Below are positions 1-9,142 of a DNA stretch of 64,000 nucleotides, in pieces (position 1 is the stretch's first letter; each line of letters opens with the position of its first letter). A program made the translations under genes and the position numbers. This DNA is from a virus: positions 1-64,000 of IMG/VR virus record IMGVR_UViG_3300021425_000014; one strand, written 5' to 3'. Below the pieces are notes generated by a model. It saw only the letters and a program-made list of their open reading frames with translations. It made no database searches and had not been told where the DNA came from.

Positions 1-2
1 GT

Positions 3-2642
3 GGGGGAGCTATGGCTGCTGGCGGCGGTGGCGGTGGTGGCGGCGCTGGTGGCTACCTTGAGGACGTGTCAACGGGCCTAAGTCTATCGCCTGGCACGAC
101 CTATACAGTCACTGTTGGCGGCGGCGGCACCGGCTCTACGGGCAATTCAACACCTGGCGGCGATGGCGGCAACAGCGTATTCAGCACGGTTACATCAACG
201 GGCGGCGGCGGTGGTGGAATTTTCGATGGGAACGGCAGGGCGGGTGGCTCTGGCGGTGGCGGTGGTGGTGGCACTGGGACATCAAGCGGCGGCGCTGCAT
301 CGCCATCGGGTCAAGGAAATACTGGGGGCGGCAGCACGACTACGGGCAGCCCATATAGTGCGGGCGGCGGTGGCGGTGCGGGTGCATCTGGTGCAGCAGC
401 AACATCTAACTCAGTCAGCGGGAGCGGTGGAAATGGACTCTCGTCGTCAATTACTGGATCGTCAGTCACAAGAGGCGGTGGTGGCGGCGGTGGTATCGGG
501 TTAGCAGGTACGGCTGGCGCTGGTGGATCTGGTGGCGGCGGCACTGGTTGTGTCAGAAACTCGAGCCAGGCCACGGCTGGGGAAGATAACAAAGGCGGCG
601 GTGGTGGCGGTGGCTGCATCGAGGCCATTTCGCCAAACCCAGCATTTCCAGGCGGCAACGGCGGCAGCGGCGTGGTCATCCTGCGCTACAACAAAAAATA
701 CACTCCTGTTTTCTCAGCCGGTGTATCTGCAACAACCATAGAAATCGGCGAAAATAAAGTCACAACAATTACAGCAGCCGGTACAACGGATACCATGGCG
801 CTCGTTGAATCCACACCTGTATCAAGCTTTGATGTTGAATATCTTGTGGTTGCTGGGGGTGGCGGTGGTGCGTCTAGCGGCGGCGGCGGCGGCGGTGGTG
901 GAGGCTATCGGTCGTCAGTGTCGGGTGAGTCGTCCGGCGGCGGTGCGTCTGCGGAGTCTGCTTTCAGCCTATCGATTGGCACGACGTACAGCGTGACTGT
1001 TGGCGCAGGCGGTGTTGGCACACATGTGACAGGAACTCCGGCCGGCACAAGTGGCGTAAACTCTATATTTGCAACTATAACCAGCACGGGTGGGGGCAAG
1101 GGTGGTAGGGTCACGGCTGCGGCAACGGGTGGATCAGGTGGAGGTGGATATACCTCTCATATCACTGGTGGCTCTGGCACAGCCAACCAGGGATATGCTG
1201 GCGGCGATGGGCTTAGTGGATACGTTAATGGGGGAGGCGGCGGCGGCGCTGACGCAGTTGGATCAAATGCAACATCGACAAGAGGCGGCAATGGCGGCGC
1301 TGGTGTGTCGTCATCAATTACCGGCTCTTCGGTTTGCCGCGCTGGAGGCGGCGGCGGCGGAACCCACGCAACAGGCAGTAGTGGCGCATCAACGGCCACT
1401 TGTGGAGGTGGCGCCGGTGGCACTTATAATTCTTCCGCAGATGCCAGCCCTGGAGGCGTAAATACTGGCGGCGGTGGCGGTGGCGGTGGTGGCCGCCAAG
1501 GTGTGATCGGCTCAGGGGGCGGCGCTGGCGGCTCCGGCGTTGTCATCCTGCGCTATCCCAAGCGCTACAATCCAGTATTCTCTGCCGGTGTAACCGCAAC
1601 CACGGAAATAATCGGCGACAACAAAGTTACAACTGTAACTGCTGCTGGTACATCAGACACTGTTAAATTCACTGATAACCAAATCACGCAAACATTAACA
1701 CCTGAACTAAAAGTCCAATACCTCGTCGTCGCTGGTGGTGGTGGTGGTGGCATTGGTTATACTGCCGCATTCGTTGCCGCAGGCGGCGGCGGCGGCGCTG
1801 GTGGTTATCGCTCAAGTGTTACCGGGGAATCTTCTGGTGGTGGCTCATCGGCAGAGTCTACGTTAAGCCTGACCGCCGGAACAACCTACACTGTAACCGT
1901 CGGTGGAGGTGGGACTGGCGGCGTCAATACAGGCAGTCTGGCCACCGCTGGTGTGGACTCAGTTTTTAGCACGATTACTAGCACTAAGGGTGGCAGAGGT
2001 GGCTCTTATTGGGCACCCACTGGCACAAGGGTTTCGGCTGAGGCAGACGGAGGAACAGGGGGTTCAGGTGGTGGCGGGGCATACGCTAAGCCTACGGCTT
2101 CAGTGGGTGGGGCCGGAACAACAAATCAAGGGTATGCTGGCGGCAACGGAGTTAATACCGGAGGATGTGGGTGCGGCGGCGGCGGCGGCGCTGGCGGCGC
2201 CGGGGCGAATGGACAAGCAGACGCTCTTGGCACAGGCGGCGCCGGAGGAGTTGGTATTGAATCATCAATTACCGGCAGCGCGGTTTATCGCGGTGGCGGG
2301 GGTGGTGGCGGCGCTGGCTGGGGAGCTGCGCCATCATCTGGTGGAAATGGTGGAGGCGGCGACGGCGGCGACGGGGCGACCCGTGGGGACGGTGAAAACG
2401 GAGACAACAATACCGGCGGCGGCGGCGGCGGCGCGGCCAACGATGGCGGCGACAATGGCGGCCAGGTCTCCGGCAACGGCGGCAATGGCGGCTCCGGCGT
2501 CGTCATCCTTCGCTACCCCAAAGAATACTCAGCATTCTTCACGCAAGGCGTTACACAAACAACCTCAATCGTTGATTCAGATAAAGTTACTATTGTGACG
2601 GCTGCTGGGCCTACGGATACCGTAACATTCGATTTATTGTAA
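3..2642 (+). CDS. Glycine-rich tail fibre/adhesin protein, 5' end missing
   Basis: The reading frame is open to the window edge, and GGG GGA GCT precedes the first ATG at 12, so the true start lies upstream. Three long repeats of Gly-rich loops are visible. The complete ones begin YLVVAGGGGG (near 838 and 1717), and all three end in GGSGVVILRY (near 660, 1530 and 2490) followed by a short FSAGV..TT beta segment. Poly-Gly loops between short beta motifs are typical of phage receptor-binding tips. Position at the head of a tail-protein block supports a tail-fibre role. GC is well above the neighbouring genes because of GGC/GGT runs. The receptor cannot be told from sequence. Confidence 0.75.
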   Translation, partial: GGAMAAGGGGGGGGAGGYLEDVSTGLSLSPGTTYTVTVGGGGTGSTGNSTPGGDGGNSVFSTVTSTGGGGGGIFDGNGRAGGSGGGGGGGTGTSSGGAASPSGQGNTGGGSTTTGSPYSAGGGGGAGASGAAATSNSVSGSGGNGLSSSITGSSVTRGGGGGGGIGLAGTAGAGGSGGGGTGCVRNSSQATAGEDNKGGGGGGGCIEAISPNPAFPGGNGGSGVVILRYNKKYTPVFSAGVSATTIEIGENKVTTITAAGTTDTMALVESTPVSSFDVEYLVVAGGGGGASSGGGGGGGGGYRSSVSGESSGGGASAESAFSLSIGTTYSVTVGAGGVGTHVTGTPAGTSGVNSIFATITSTGGGKGGRVTAAATGGSGGGGYTSHITGGSGTANQGYAGGDGLSGYVNGGGGGGADAVGSNATSTRGGNGGAGVSSSITGSSVCRAGGGGGGTHATGSSGASTATCGGGAGGTYNSSADASPGGVNTGGGGGGGGGRQGVIGSGGGAGGSGVVILRYPKRYNPVFSAGVTATTEIIGDNKVTTVTAAGTSDTVKFTDNQITQTLTPELKVQYLVVAGGGGGGIGYTAAFVAAGGGGGAGGYRSSVTGESSGGGSSAESTLSLTAGTTYTVTVGGGGTGGVNTGSLATAGVDSVFSTITSTKGGRGGSYWAPTGTRVSAEADGGTGGSGGGGAYAKPTASVGGAGTTNQGYAGGNGVNTGGCGCGGGGGAGGAGANGQADALGTGGAGGVGIESSITGSAVYRGGGGGGGAGWGAAPSSGGNGGGGDGGDGATRGDGENGDNNTGGGGGGAANDGGDNGGQVSGNGGNGGSGVVILRYPKEYSAFFTQGVTQTTSIVDSDKVTIVTAAGPTDTVTFDLL

Positions 2643-2661
2643 TTAACCAAGGAGAACCAAA

Positions 2662-3039
2662 ATGGGTCATTACGCAAAATTAGATGAAAACAATATCGTT
2701 ACAATGGTATTTGTTGGAAAAAATGAAGGTGAGCTTGGCGCAAATGGCGAAGCCCTAGATTGGGAACAGTATTACGGCGCAAAGCAAACCAGTTATAACA
2801 CCCGTGGCGGTGTACACCTCACTGGTGGAACCCCGTTCCGTAAAAACTATGCCGGAATCGGTTATCGCTACGATGAAGCCCTTGACGCCTTCGTGCCGCC
2901 CAAGCCCTTCGAGTCTTGGCTCCTAAACGAAGAGACTTGCCTCTGGGAACCACCTGTTCTTATGCCAGAATCGGGGCCACATACCTGGAACGAAGAAACC
3001 CTATCATGGGAACCTTTACCTCTGCCAACTGAGGAATAA
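2662..3039 (+). CDS. Virion-associated protein of a cyanophage-type family
   Basis: 125 aa, with a good ribosome site (AAGGAG) before ATG. The segments QTSYNTRGGVH, RKNYAGIGYRYD and FVPPKPFESWLLNEETCLWE match my memory of a small conserved protein next to tail-fibre genes in cyanophages and other marine T4-like phages. Function is unknown. It is rich in Trp/Tyr and Glu. It lies 19 bases after the Gly-rich fibre and 2 bases before the LamG fibre gene, so it is probably co-transcribed with them. Confidence 0.6.
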   Translation: MGHYAKLDENNIVTMVFVGKNEGELGANGEALDWEQYYGAKQTSYNTRGGVHLTGGTPFRKNYAGIGYRYDEALDAFVPPKPFESWLLNEETCLWEPPVLMPESGPHTWNEETLSWEPLPLPTEE

Positions 3040-3041
3040 TA

Positions 3042-5909
3042 ATGCCTTATTACGGAACTAACGGATTTTATTTACCATTCAACGATAACTCTAGTGTAGC
3101 CGCCTTGGGCTTCGACCAATCGGGGGACATTACTCCTAGAGTTAACGCTTCTGTATTTGGTAATACTAAAATATCGACCGCTCAAAGCAAGTTTGGCGGT
3201 AGTTCCGCGTATTTTGATGGAAATGGCGATTATTTAACTGTTGATGGTAAAGATAGCTTAGCTTTTGGAACTAATGATTTTACGATTGAATTTTGGTATT
3301 TTCCACTTGCTGCTTCCACATCTACACCAGCCTTTTTGGACTTTAGACCTTCAGCTACGGATGGGGCTTACATACATCTAGGTTTAAATTCGAGCAATAA
3401 AATTGTTCTGTGGGTTAGCACGGCATATCGTATTACATCGAGTTCGTCAATGTCGAATAATACTTGGAATCATATTGTCTTATCTAGATCGGGTACATCT
3501 ACCAAATTATTCTTAAACGGTGTGCAGGAAGGGTCTACATATACTGATAATACAAATTATATCGTTGGAGCTAGTAGACCTGCGATAGGCGTAAACGGTA
3601 ACGGTGCGCCGACGACACTTAAAGTTATTAATGGCTACATAGACGATCTACGCATCTATAAAGGCGTAGCCAAATATACGGCAAACTTTACGCCACCAAC
3701 TGCTGCTCTACCTTTGGGCCTAGATGATCCTTACTGGCAGTATTGTGTATTAGTAATGCCCATGGATGGCACGGCTGACTCGACGCTATTTCCTGCGTAT
3801 GCGGCCAATTCCTGGACGCCTCTCAATTTGAGCGTCACCGCTGGCGCTGGCAACGATAGCGTGATTGACAGTCCTACTGATTATGACGATGACGGGAATG
3901 GTCGGGGTAACTATGCCACGCTTCAAAATATTATTTATGCACCTGCATTTTCTTTATCAGATGGATTGTTGAGAGTAACAAGTGGAACAACTGGTTTTAC
4001 ATCCGCTGCGTATTCTAGTATTGCCGTGAATTCTGGAAAATGGTTTTTTGAAGCAACGATTCTAAATATTGGCTCAAATAATTTATGGATTGGTGTTAAA
4101 TATGATTTAGTTTATCAGCGAACTAGCTTTTATGGACGGTCTTGGTCTTATAATAAAAATGGGCAAAAAACTACAAATGCCGCCACTGGGCCAGCGTATG
4201 GTGCATCCTATACCACGAATAATGTTATTGGTGTTGCGGTGGACGCAGATAATGGTACAATAACTTTTTATAAAAATGGAGTTAGCCAGGGGGTGGCATT
4301 TTCATCTTTAAATATGTCCGGTGGAGTACTTATGGGTGGAGGTGGAGATAATAATTCATCAATTGCATTTAATTTTGGACAGCAGCCATTCGCCTACACC
4401 CCGCCCGCTGGCTTTAAAGCCTTAAACACGGCAAATCTACCAGAACCTACCATCAAGAAGTCTAACACTCAATTTGATGTAGTCACCTATACGGGCAATG
4501 GCGCTCAGCAAACAATCGCGGGACTAGACTTCACCCCTGACCTCGTATGGATTAAGTCACGTTCTGCTGCTACGGATCATGCGCTTTATGATACCGTTCG
4601 TGGTGCTACAAAGGATCTTGTAAGCAATAGCACTGCGGCTGAAACTACACAGACTGAAGGGCTGAGATTTGGATTCCCTTCTCAGGGTGGATACGCAATT
4701 GGCGTATTTAACGGCTTTATGTATATTGTATCCCCTAAGTCTACTGAAGTTACTAGGGCCTGGAAGACTACTAATACTGCTACTTCAGGTACTGCTTCTA
4801 CTACAGATGGTCTAGCAAACTCTAATGCTATGAATGATGCTAATCATCCGGCTGCTCAATACTGTAGAGGATTAACAACCGGCGGATATACAGATTGGTA
4901 TTTACCAGCTAAAGATGAGCTAAACTTCTTATATCAAAATAAAGCTAATTTACCTTCAGGCGAAGACTTTGTGTCTAACACCTACTGGTCTAGTACTGAG
5001 GCCTCAAGTCTCAATGCTTGGATCCAGTTCTTCGCTAGTGGTACTCAGTTCAGCGGCGCTAAGACTTCCTCCTCGCTCTACGTTCGTGCCGTTAGGAGAG
5101 TTCCGGTAAATGAATACTTATCAAGCCTATCGGGCCAAGCTGGCTTCTCGATCGGTTCACTCGCTAAAATCAATACTAACGCTGCAAGCTACGTAGCCTG
5201 GTGCTGGAATGCGGGGGAAACTACCACAACAAATACAGATGGATCTATTACAAGCACAGTAAGAGCTAATCCAAGCGCTGGGTTTAGTGTGGTGAAATGG
5301 ACACACGGAGTAGGTAGTCAATCTATTGGACACGGACTAAATGCTTTACCTGCTTTTATAATCTTAAAAGGCTCTAATGTGGTAACTAGCTGGTGGGTTT
5401 GGCACAAATCATTAGCCAACCCACAACAAAGCTTTTTAAACCTTAATAGCAATGCCGCCGCAGGAGCAAATACCAATGCTTGGAATAATCAAGCGCCGAC
5501 TTCTAGCGTAATTTATCAAAAAGAATACATACTCGCTTCGGGTAATCAAGGCGTGGCGTACTGTTTTTCAGAAGTTCCAGGATTCTCATCCTTCGGCTCC
5601 TACACTGGCAACGGCAACGCCGATGGCCCATTCATTCACCTTGGATTCAAACCTGCGCTTGTGATTATTAAAATGAGTAGCAGTACGGGCAACTGGGCAA
5701 TGATGGACAATAAGCGCGAAGGCTATAACGTGGACAATGACCCCTTGTGGGCTAATCTAACCACTACCGAAGGTACAACTGATCTAATCGACTTCGCTGC
5801 AAATGGATTTAAAGTTAGAAGTACAGATGCAAGTGTAAATACAAATGCGGGCACGTATGTGTACATGGCTTGGGCTGAGATTCCGTTTAAAAATAGTTTA
5901 GCAGAGTGA
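3042..5909 (+). CDS. Multidomain tail fibre: LamG, SPRY, DUF1566 (C-type-lectin-like) and a DUF7483-like domain
   Basis: 955 aa. Residues ~45-225 look like a LamG/concanavalin-like jelly roll (FDGNGDYLTV, FTIEFWYFP, YIDDLRIYKGVAKYTANF). Residues ~300-450 look like a SPRY domain (WFFEATI, GVAVDADNGTITFYKNG). Residues ~550-690 carry the DUF1566 signature (HPAAQYCRGL, GGYTDWYLPAKDEL, YWSSTE, YVRAVRRV). The rest resembles the DUF7483 family of marine phage fibres (LDFTPDLVWIKSRS, IGSLAKINTNAASYVAW). The DUF1566 block appears inserted into that last domain, because family-like sequence flanks it on both sides. Likely role: host recognition at the tail tip. Confidence 0.75.
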   Translation: MPYYGTNGFYLPFNDNSSVAALGFDQSGDITPRVNASVFGNTKISTAQSKFGGSSAYFDGNGDYLTVDGKDSLAFGTNDFTIEFWYFPLAASTSTPAFLDFRPSATDGAYIHLGLNSSNKIVLWVSTAYRITSSSSMSNNTWNHIVLSRSGTSTKLFLNGVQEGSTYTDNTNYIVGASRPAIGVNGNGAPTTLKVINGYIDDLRIYKGVAKYTANFTPPTAALPLGLDDPYWQYCVLVMPMDGTADSTLFPAYAANSWTPLNLSVTAGAGNDSVIDSPTDYDDDGNGRGNYATLQNIIYAPAFSLSDGLLRVTSGTTGFTSAAYSSIAVNSGKWFFEATILNIGSNNLWIGVKYDLVYQRTSFYGRSWSYNKNGQKTTNAATGPAYGASYTTNNVIGVAVDADNGTITFYKNGVSQGVAFSSLNMSGGVLMGGGGDNNSSIAFNFGQQPFAYTPPAGFKALNTANLPEPTIKKSNTQFDVVTYTGNGAQQTIAGLDFTPDLVWIKSRSAATDHALYDTVRGATKDLVSNSTAAETTQTEGLRFGFPSQGGYAIGVFNGFMYIVSPKSTEVTRAWKTTNTATSGTASTTDGLANSNAMNDANHPAAQYCRGLTTGGYTDWYLPAKDELNFLYQNKANLPSGEDFVSNTYWSSTEASSLNAWIQFFASGTQFSGAKTSSSLYVRAVRRVPVNEYLSSLSGQAGFSIGSLAKINTNAASYVAWCWNAGETTTTNTDGSITSTVRANPSAGFSVVKWTHGVGSQSIGHGLNALPAFIILKGSNVVTSWWVWHKSLANPQQSFLNLNSNAAAGANTNAWNNQAPTSSVIYQKEYILASGNQGVAYCFSEVPGFSSFGSYTGNGNADGPFIHLGFKPALVIIKMSSSTGNWAMMDNKREGYNVDNDPLWANLTTTEGTTDLIDFAANGFKVRSTDASVNTNAGTYVYMAWAEIPFKNSLAE
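5001..5081 (+). other. Candidate hypervariable stretch in the DUF1566 domain
   Basis: 27 codons between the YWSSTE and YVRAVRRV motifs. 21 of 27 end in C or T (for example GCC, CTC, ATC, TTC, GCT, ACT, TCC). This NNY pattern is what adenine-directed mutagenesis of AAY template codons leaves in diversity-generating retroelement targets. No reverse transcriptase or template repeat is visible in this window, so the call is tentative. Confidence 0.35.
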
Positions 5910-5925
5910 TACAAAGGAACTAAAA

Positions 5926-6528
5926 ATGGCACTTTTACTTGATGGTCGTAAATTATCTTTAGATGCCCCGTTTACTCACAACGGGTTCTCGTACCCTGCT
6001 AACTGGCTTCGCCTTGCCAGTAAAGCAGATAAAGATGCCCTTGGCATTGTTGAAGTGCCTGATTTGGTCGAGTCTTGGGATCAGCGCTTTTTCTGGGGCG
6101 TTGACCAAGAGGGCATGCTAATTCCCAAGGATCACGAGCAGCTTAAAAAGCAATGGGTGCAGACCGTAAAAGAAACCGCTGGTCAATTGCTCGCTCAAAC
6201 TGACTGGATGGTCATTCGCCAGATGGATACGGGTGTTGAAATGCCTCAAGACGTTAAAGACTTGCGTAGTGCCATCCGAATCGCGGCAAATGAAAAAGAA
6301 CAATCACTATTAGATACCCTAGATACTCTATCTTTGTCAGAAGTAGTAGGAGCATCAGGATTCTTTATGTGGCCCGGAATGCCCAAGGAAGAGCCTGTCG
6401 CTGAAGAATTTGCAGCCGAAGAAGTAATGGTCGAAGAGCCTGCGATTGAGGAAGAACCCCTAGCTGAAGAAGCTGCACTAGAAGAGCCAGTTGTTGAAGA
6501 ATCAGCGCCAGAAGAAGAGCAGCTTTAA
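5926..6528 (+). CDS. Tail-fibre-associated protein with acidic repeat tail
   Basis: 200 aa. The N-terminal half (LDGRKLSLDAPFTHNGFSYPANWL, read in two parts) and the middle segment QLLAQTDWMVIRQMDTG resemble the DUF4376-like domain found near phage tail fibres. The C-terminal ~45 residues are degenerate acidic repeats of the type EEPxxEE. RBS AAAGGA lies 8 bases before ATG. Likely a fibre-assembly or baseplate accessory protein; the exact function is not known. Confidence 0.5.
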   Translation: MALLLDGRKLSLDAPFTHNGFSYPANWLRLASKADKDALGIVEVPDLVESWDQRFFWGVDQEGMLIPKDHEQLKKQWVQTVKETAGQLLAQTDWMVIRQMDTGVEMPQDVKDLRSAIRIAANEKEQSLLDTLDTLSLSEVVGASGFFMWPGMPKEEPVAEEFAAEEVMVEEPAIEEEPLAEEAALEEPVVEESAPEEEQL

Positions 6529-6564
6529 TTAAAATCATTACTGAACCACAAATAGGGGAATGTA

Positions 6565-7149
6565 ATGAAAAAAGTATTCGTAAGCCCATTACAAGAGATC
6601 TTAGATACTCACGTTACTCAGGTTCAGGACTATCTAGAAGATGCCCTGAAAATGATGTTCAGTGGGTATCTTGAATCATCTTCTGGTGTAATTTATGGCC
6701 TAGAGCCAACTATCGGAACTGGCCTAAATCTTAATATCTCCGTTGGCTCAATCTTAATGGATGGAGTGTATGGCGAAATCGAATCACCAACTGCTGTTGT
6801 TCTAGAAGGAACTTCTGGTGTTGGCGTATTTAGAGATGACTTAATTGTATTAAGCTACGAAGAGATCTTCGATTCTCAATCTTCAGGATATGTGCTACTC
6901 GACGTTGTGTCAAGAGCAGAGCAGATTGTCTCATTACCAACACGCCGATTCGGGGCAATTAAACTCGAACAACTACAAAACACTACATACCTATCAAGAC
7001 CATCTAACAAGATTCCTCTTTGTCAAGTAACAGTATCCAATACTGGAATAACATCGTTAACCGATTATAGAGAATACTCTTTAATAAATAGATTCAAAAA
7101 AGAACTAGAATTAGGATTTAGCGGCTTCTTCTATGGAAGCATGTACTAG
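6565..7149 (+). CDS. Putative tail/baseplate structural protein
   Basis: 194 aa, unrecognised. Mostly predicted beta strands (GTGLNLNISVGSILMDGVYG, SPTAVVLEGTSGVGVFRDDL), a pattern common in phage baseplate-wedge and tail-tip proteins. It sits within the tail block with an AGGGGA ribosome site. Codon use matches its neighbours. Confidence 0.45.
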   Translation: MKKVFVSPLQEILDTHVTQVQDYLEDALKMMFSGYLESSSGVIYGLEPTIGTGLNLNISVGSILMDGVYGEIESPTAVVLEGTSGVGVFRDDLIVLSYEEIFDSQSSGYVLLDVVSRAEQIVSLPTRRFGAIKLEQLQNTTYLSRPSNKIPLCQVTVSNTGITSLTDYREYSLINRFKKELELGFSGFFYGSMY

Positions 7150-7159
7150 GAGTAAATAA

Positions 7160-7540
7160 ATGGCCTTCGGACTTTTAGGGCACTGCAAACCGGCAGCAAC
7201 GACTGAAACTTTAATTTATACAGCGCCTGCAAATAAAAAGGCCGTTGGTAGCGTCACAATTATGAACTCAGATTCTTCAGATGCTAGAGCTTCATTAGTT
7301 ATGACCACCACTCCAGCAACTGGCACATTAACTGGTTTATATACCACAGCAAAAGCTGGAACTGACCCCACTAAGGCATTAGCTTTATATAATGCATTAG
7401 TAAAGAATACAGCAACCGATGATGGCATTCCTGTTGTAATTAGTGGCGTAGTATTAGGCCCCGGTCAGTCTCTAGTTGCTTACAGCGAATCTGGATCAGC
7501 TTTGCACTATGTGTTTAACGGAATTGAGGAGGCTGCGTGA
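7160..7540 (+). CDS. Small virion structural protein, beta-sandwich type
   Basis: 126 aa, beginning MAFGLLGHCKPAATTETLIY. Alternating hydrophobic strands and LGPGQSLVAYSE near the C terminus resemble small head/tail decoration or fibre proteins described in marine phages, but I cannot name a family. Its stop overlaps the GTG start of the next gene (GTGA), indicating translational coupling. Confidence 0.45.
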   Translation: MAFGLLGHCKPAATTETLIYTAPANKKAVGSVTIMNSDSSDARASLVMTTTPATGTLTGLYTTAKAGTDPTKALALYNALVKNTATDDGIPVVISGVVLGPGQSLVAYSESGSALHYVFNGIEEAA

Positions 7541-8226
7541 GAATACAGAAAGCAGACAATGGCCTATATCAAGCTAAATTAGCCTTAGCTGGCGTAGGTC
7601 AAAACGAGTTATTAATTGAATCTACCAGTGGCATTTTGCAGGGAAACATCGAATCTACCAGTGGCATTTTGCAGGGAAACATCGAATCTACTAGTGGTAT
7701 TTTGCAGGGAAACATCGAATCTACTAGTGGAACTTTGGACGGAAATATTAATACAGTATCTGGCGATTTAAACACCGTAAGTAGTAATGTTGATAAACTT
7801 CTTAATTTTTCTAGATTTGAAACTTCTGGATACAGAAGTTTGGGTTCAACAACAAGTCCATTTCAATTTATAACTACTCAAAATGTTTATGTTGTATCAA
7901 GCGATAATTTACCTCTTAATACAATACAGGGTAGAAATACTATTTATATTTTAAATTTTTGTTATTCAAGTGTGTATACTGGAGCAGCACCCTCCTGTTC
8001 CGTTGAGTATTCAGTATCGACTCCAGATTCATGGATTGGACTATCTTCACTGCCGGTACAAGCTTCTGGTGAAACATATTCATGTTTGCAGAGATTTAAT
8101 GAAAATAGGGAAAATTCTGGCATTAAGCTAAGATTTAGAGTTACTGGGGCATCTACATTAACTAGTTTTTCTATAAATCTTATTCAGGGCTTCGCGATTA
8201 CTGGGCCACCTGAAAGTGGATATTAA
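7537..8226 (+). CDS. Tail-fibre protein with tandem IESTSGILQGN repeats
   Basis: 229 aa with a GTG start overlapping the previous stop. Residues ~27-70 hold four 11-residue repeats (IESTSGILQGN with variants), followed by a heptad-like stretch (NTVSGDLNTVSSNVDKLLN) and a beta-rich C-terminal domain. Short repeats leading into a trimeric coiled coil and globular head are typical of a fibre stalk and tip. Confidence 0.5.
   Translation: MRIQKADNGLYQAKLALAGVGQNELLIESTSGILQGNIESTSGILQGNIESTSGILQGNIESTSGTLDGNINTVSGDLNTVSSNVDKLLNFSRFETSGYRSLGSTTSPFQFITTQNVYVVSSDNLPLNTIQGRNTIYILNFCYSSVYTGAAPSCSVEYSVSTPDSWIGLSSLPVQASGETYSCLQRFNENRENSGIKLRFRVTGASTLTSFSINLIQGFAITGPPESGY
7615..7746 (+). repeat. Four tandem 33-bp in-frame repeats
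   Basis: Copies start at 7615, 7648, 7681 and 7714. The first three differ by a few silent changes; the fourth diverges at its end (GTLDGN). Recent in-frame expansion of a fibre stalk is the simplest reading. Confidence 0.9.
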
Positions 8227-8227
8227 T

Positions 8228-8617
8228 ATGCATAAAAAATATAATTTAAATCAAGAATATGACTTCGAATCACTTAACGAGCATATTATAAATTTAAAAA
8301 TTAATGGCTTTCTTGGTATAGCAGCGGAGCCTACTTGCGTTACTGTATATTTTGAAGAATCAAAAACAAAGTTAACTGCATCTGAGCAAAAAAAGCTAGA
8401 TGGATTATTGCTCAACTATAAAGATCTACCAGGCTTAGTGAGAGTCAGAAAAGACCGCGAGCCATTGCTTCTTGAAGCGGACTGGAGGTTATTAAAAGCC
8501 CAAGACGACCAAGACGTGGAGCTAGAGTCAAAAATAAGAGAATATAGAAAGCAATTAAGAGATATTACGCTTCAAAAACCTGTGGAGTTAGTTTGGCCTG
8601 AAAAGCCTTGGGGGTGA
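8228..8617 (+). CDS. Phage tail assembly chaperone-like protein
   Basis: 129 aa from ATG 8228, one base after the upstream stop; a GTG at 8216 in the same frame is an alternative start. The C-terminal half has the pattern R.(E)PLL.EADWRLLK followed by YRKQLRDIT, which matches the small Phage_tail_APC family that accompanies fibre genes. The N-terminal half is unrecognised. Confidence 0.55.
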   Translation: MHKKYNLNQEYDFESLNEHIINLKINGFLGIAAEPTCVTVYFEESKTKLTASEQKKLDGLLLNYKDLPGLVRVRKDREPLLLEADWRLLKAQDDQDVELESKIREYRKQLRDITLQKPVELVWPEKPWG

Positions 8618-8620
8618 GAA

Positions 8621-9142
8621 ATGGTACAACTCTGGAATATTCTAAAGGCGGTATGGTCAACTATTATATCGCTGATAGATTATCCAGAGCGAGAACCTAT
8701 CAAGCAATTTAATTCACCAGAAGAAGTTGCAGAATATTTATCTGAACATTTCATTTACACCGGAGATCCATTAAATGGGGCCGGTGATTTTTATACTCAC
8801 CCAGAAATTATGCAGGCCGCTTTTACTGCTGGCAGAGTAGCAACATCAAATCTGTGGCTCGATTGCGATGACTGCGCTGTATATGCTTACGTTGCATTGA
8901 AAACGATACCAGGCTGTAGACCTCTGCTTTACACAATTTATGATAGCAGTGGTGGATGGGGGCATCACGTAATATGCGGCTTCAAAATCGGGGACAGATA
9001 CGGCGTCATAGATGTAAATGGATTAAACGAGCTTCCATCTTTGAACCCTAAAATAATATGTGAATTATTCACCAATATATATAAACCAAGGGGGTATGTT
9101 TACACTTCGTGTATCCATACACCTTTTCCTTTTAGGATGTGA
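8621..9142 (+). CDS. Transglutaminase-like cysteine peptidase domain protein
   Basis: 173 aa. A Cys-His-Asp arrangement is visible: LDCDDCAVYAY (candidate nucleophile Cys), GWGHHVICGF (His), YGVIDVNG (Asp). This order fits the transglutaminase-like/NlpC-type peptidase superfamily, as in phage tail-tip proteins that help penetrate peptidoglycan. The N-terminal ~20 residues are hydrophobic (LWNILKAVWSTIISLI). It precedes the lysis genes and could act in entry or lysis. Confidence 0.5.
   Translation: MVQLWNILKAVWSTIISLIDYPEREPIKQFNSPEEVAEYLSEHFIYTGDPLNGAGDFYTHPEIMQAAFTAGRVATSNLWLDCDDCAVYAYVALKTIPGCRPLLYTIYDSSGGWGHHVICGFKIGDRYGVIDVNGLNELPSLNPKIICELFTNIYKPRGYVYTSCIHTPFPFRM

Noticed and set aside
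115-2598. Ala/Pro-rich overlapping frames in the Gly-rich fibre gene
   Set aside because: They are shadow translations of GGC/GGT runs; the Gly frame is the one with fibre motifs and continues upstream.
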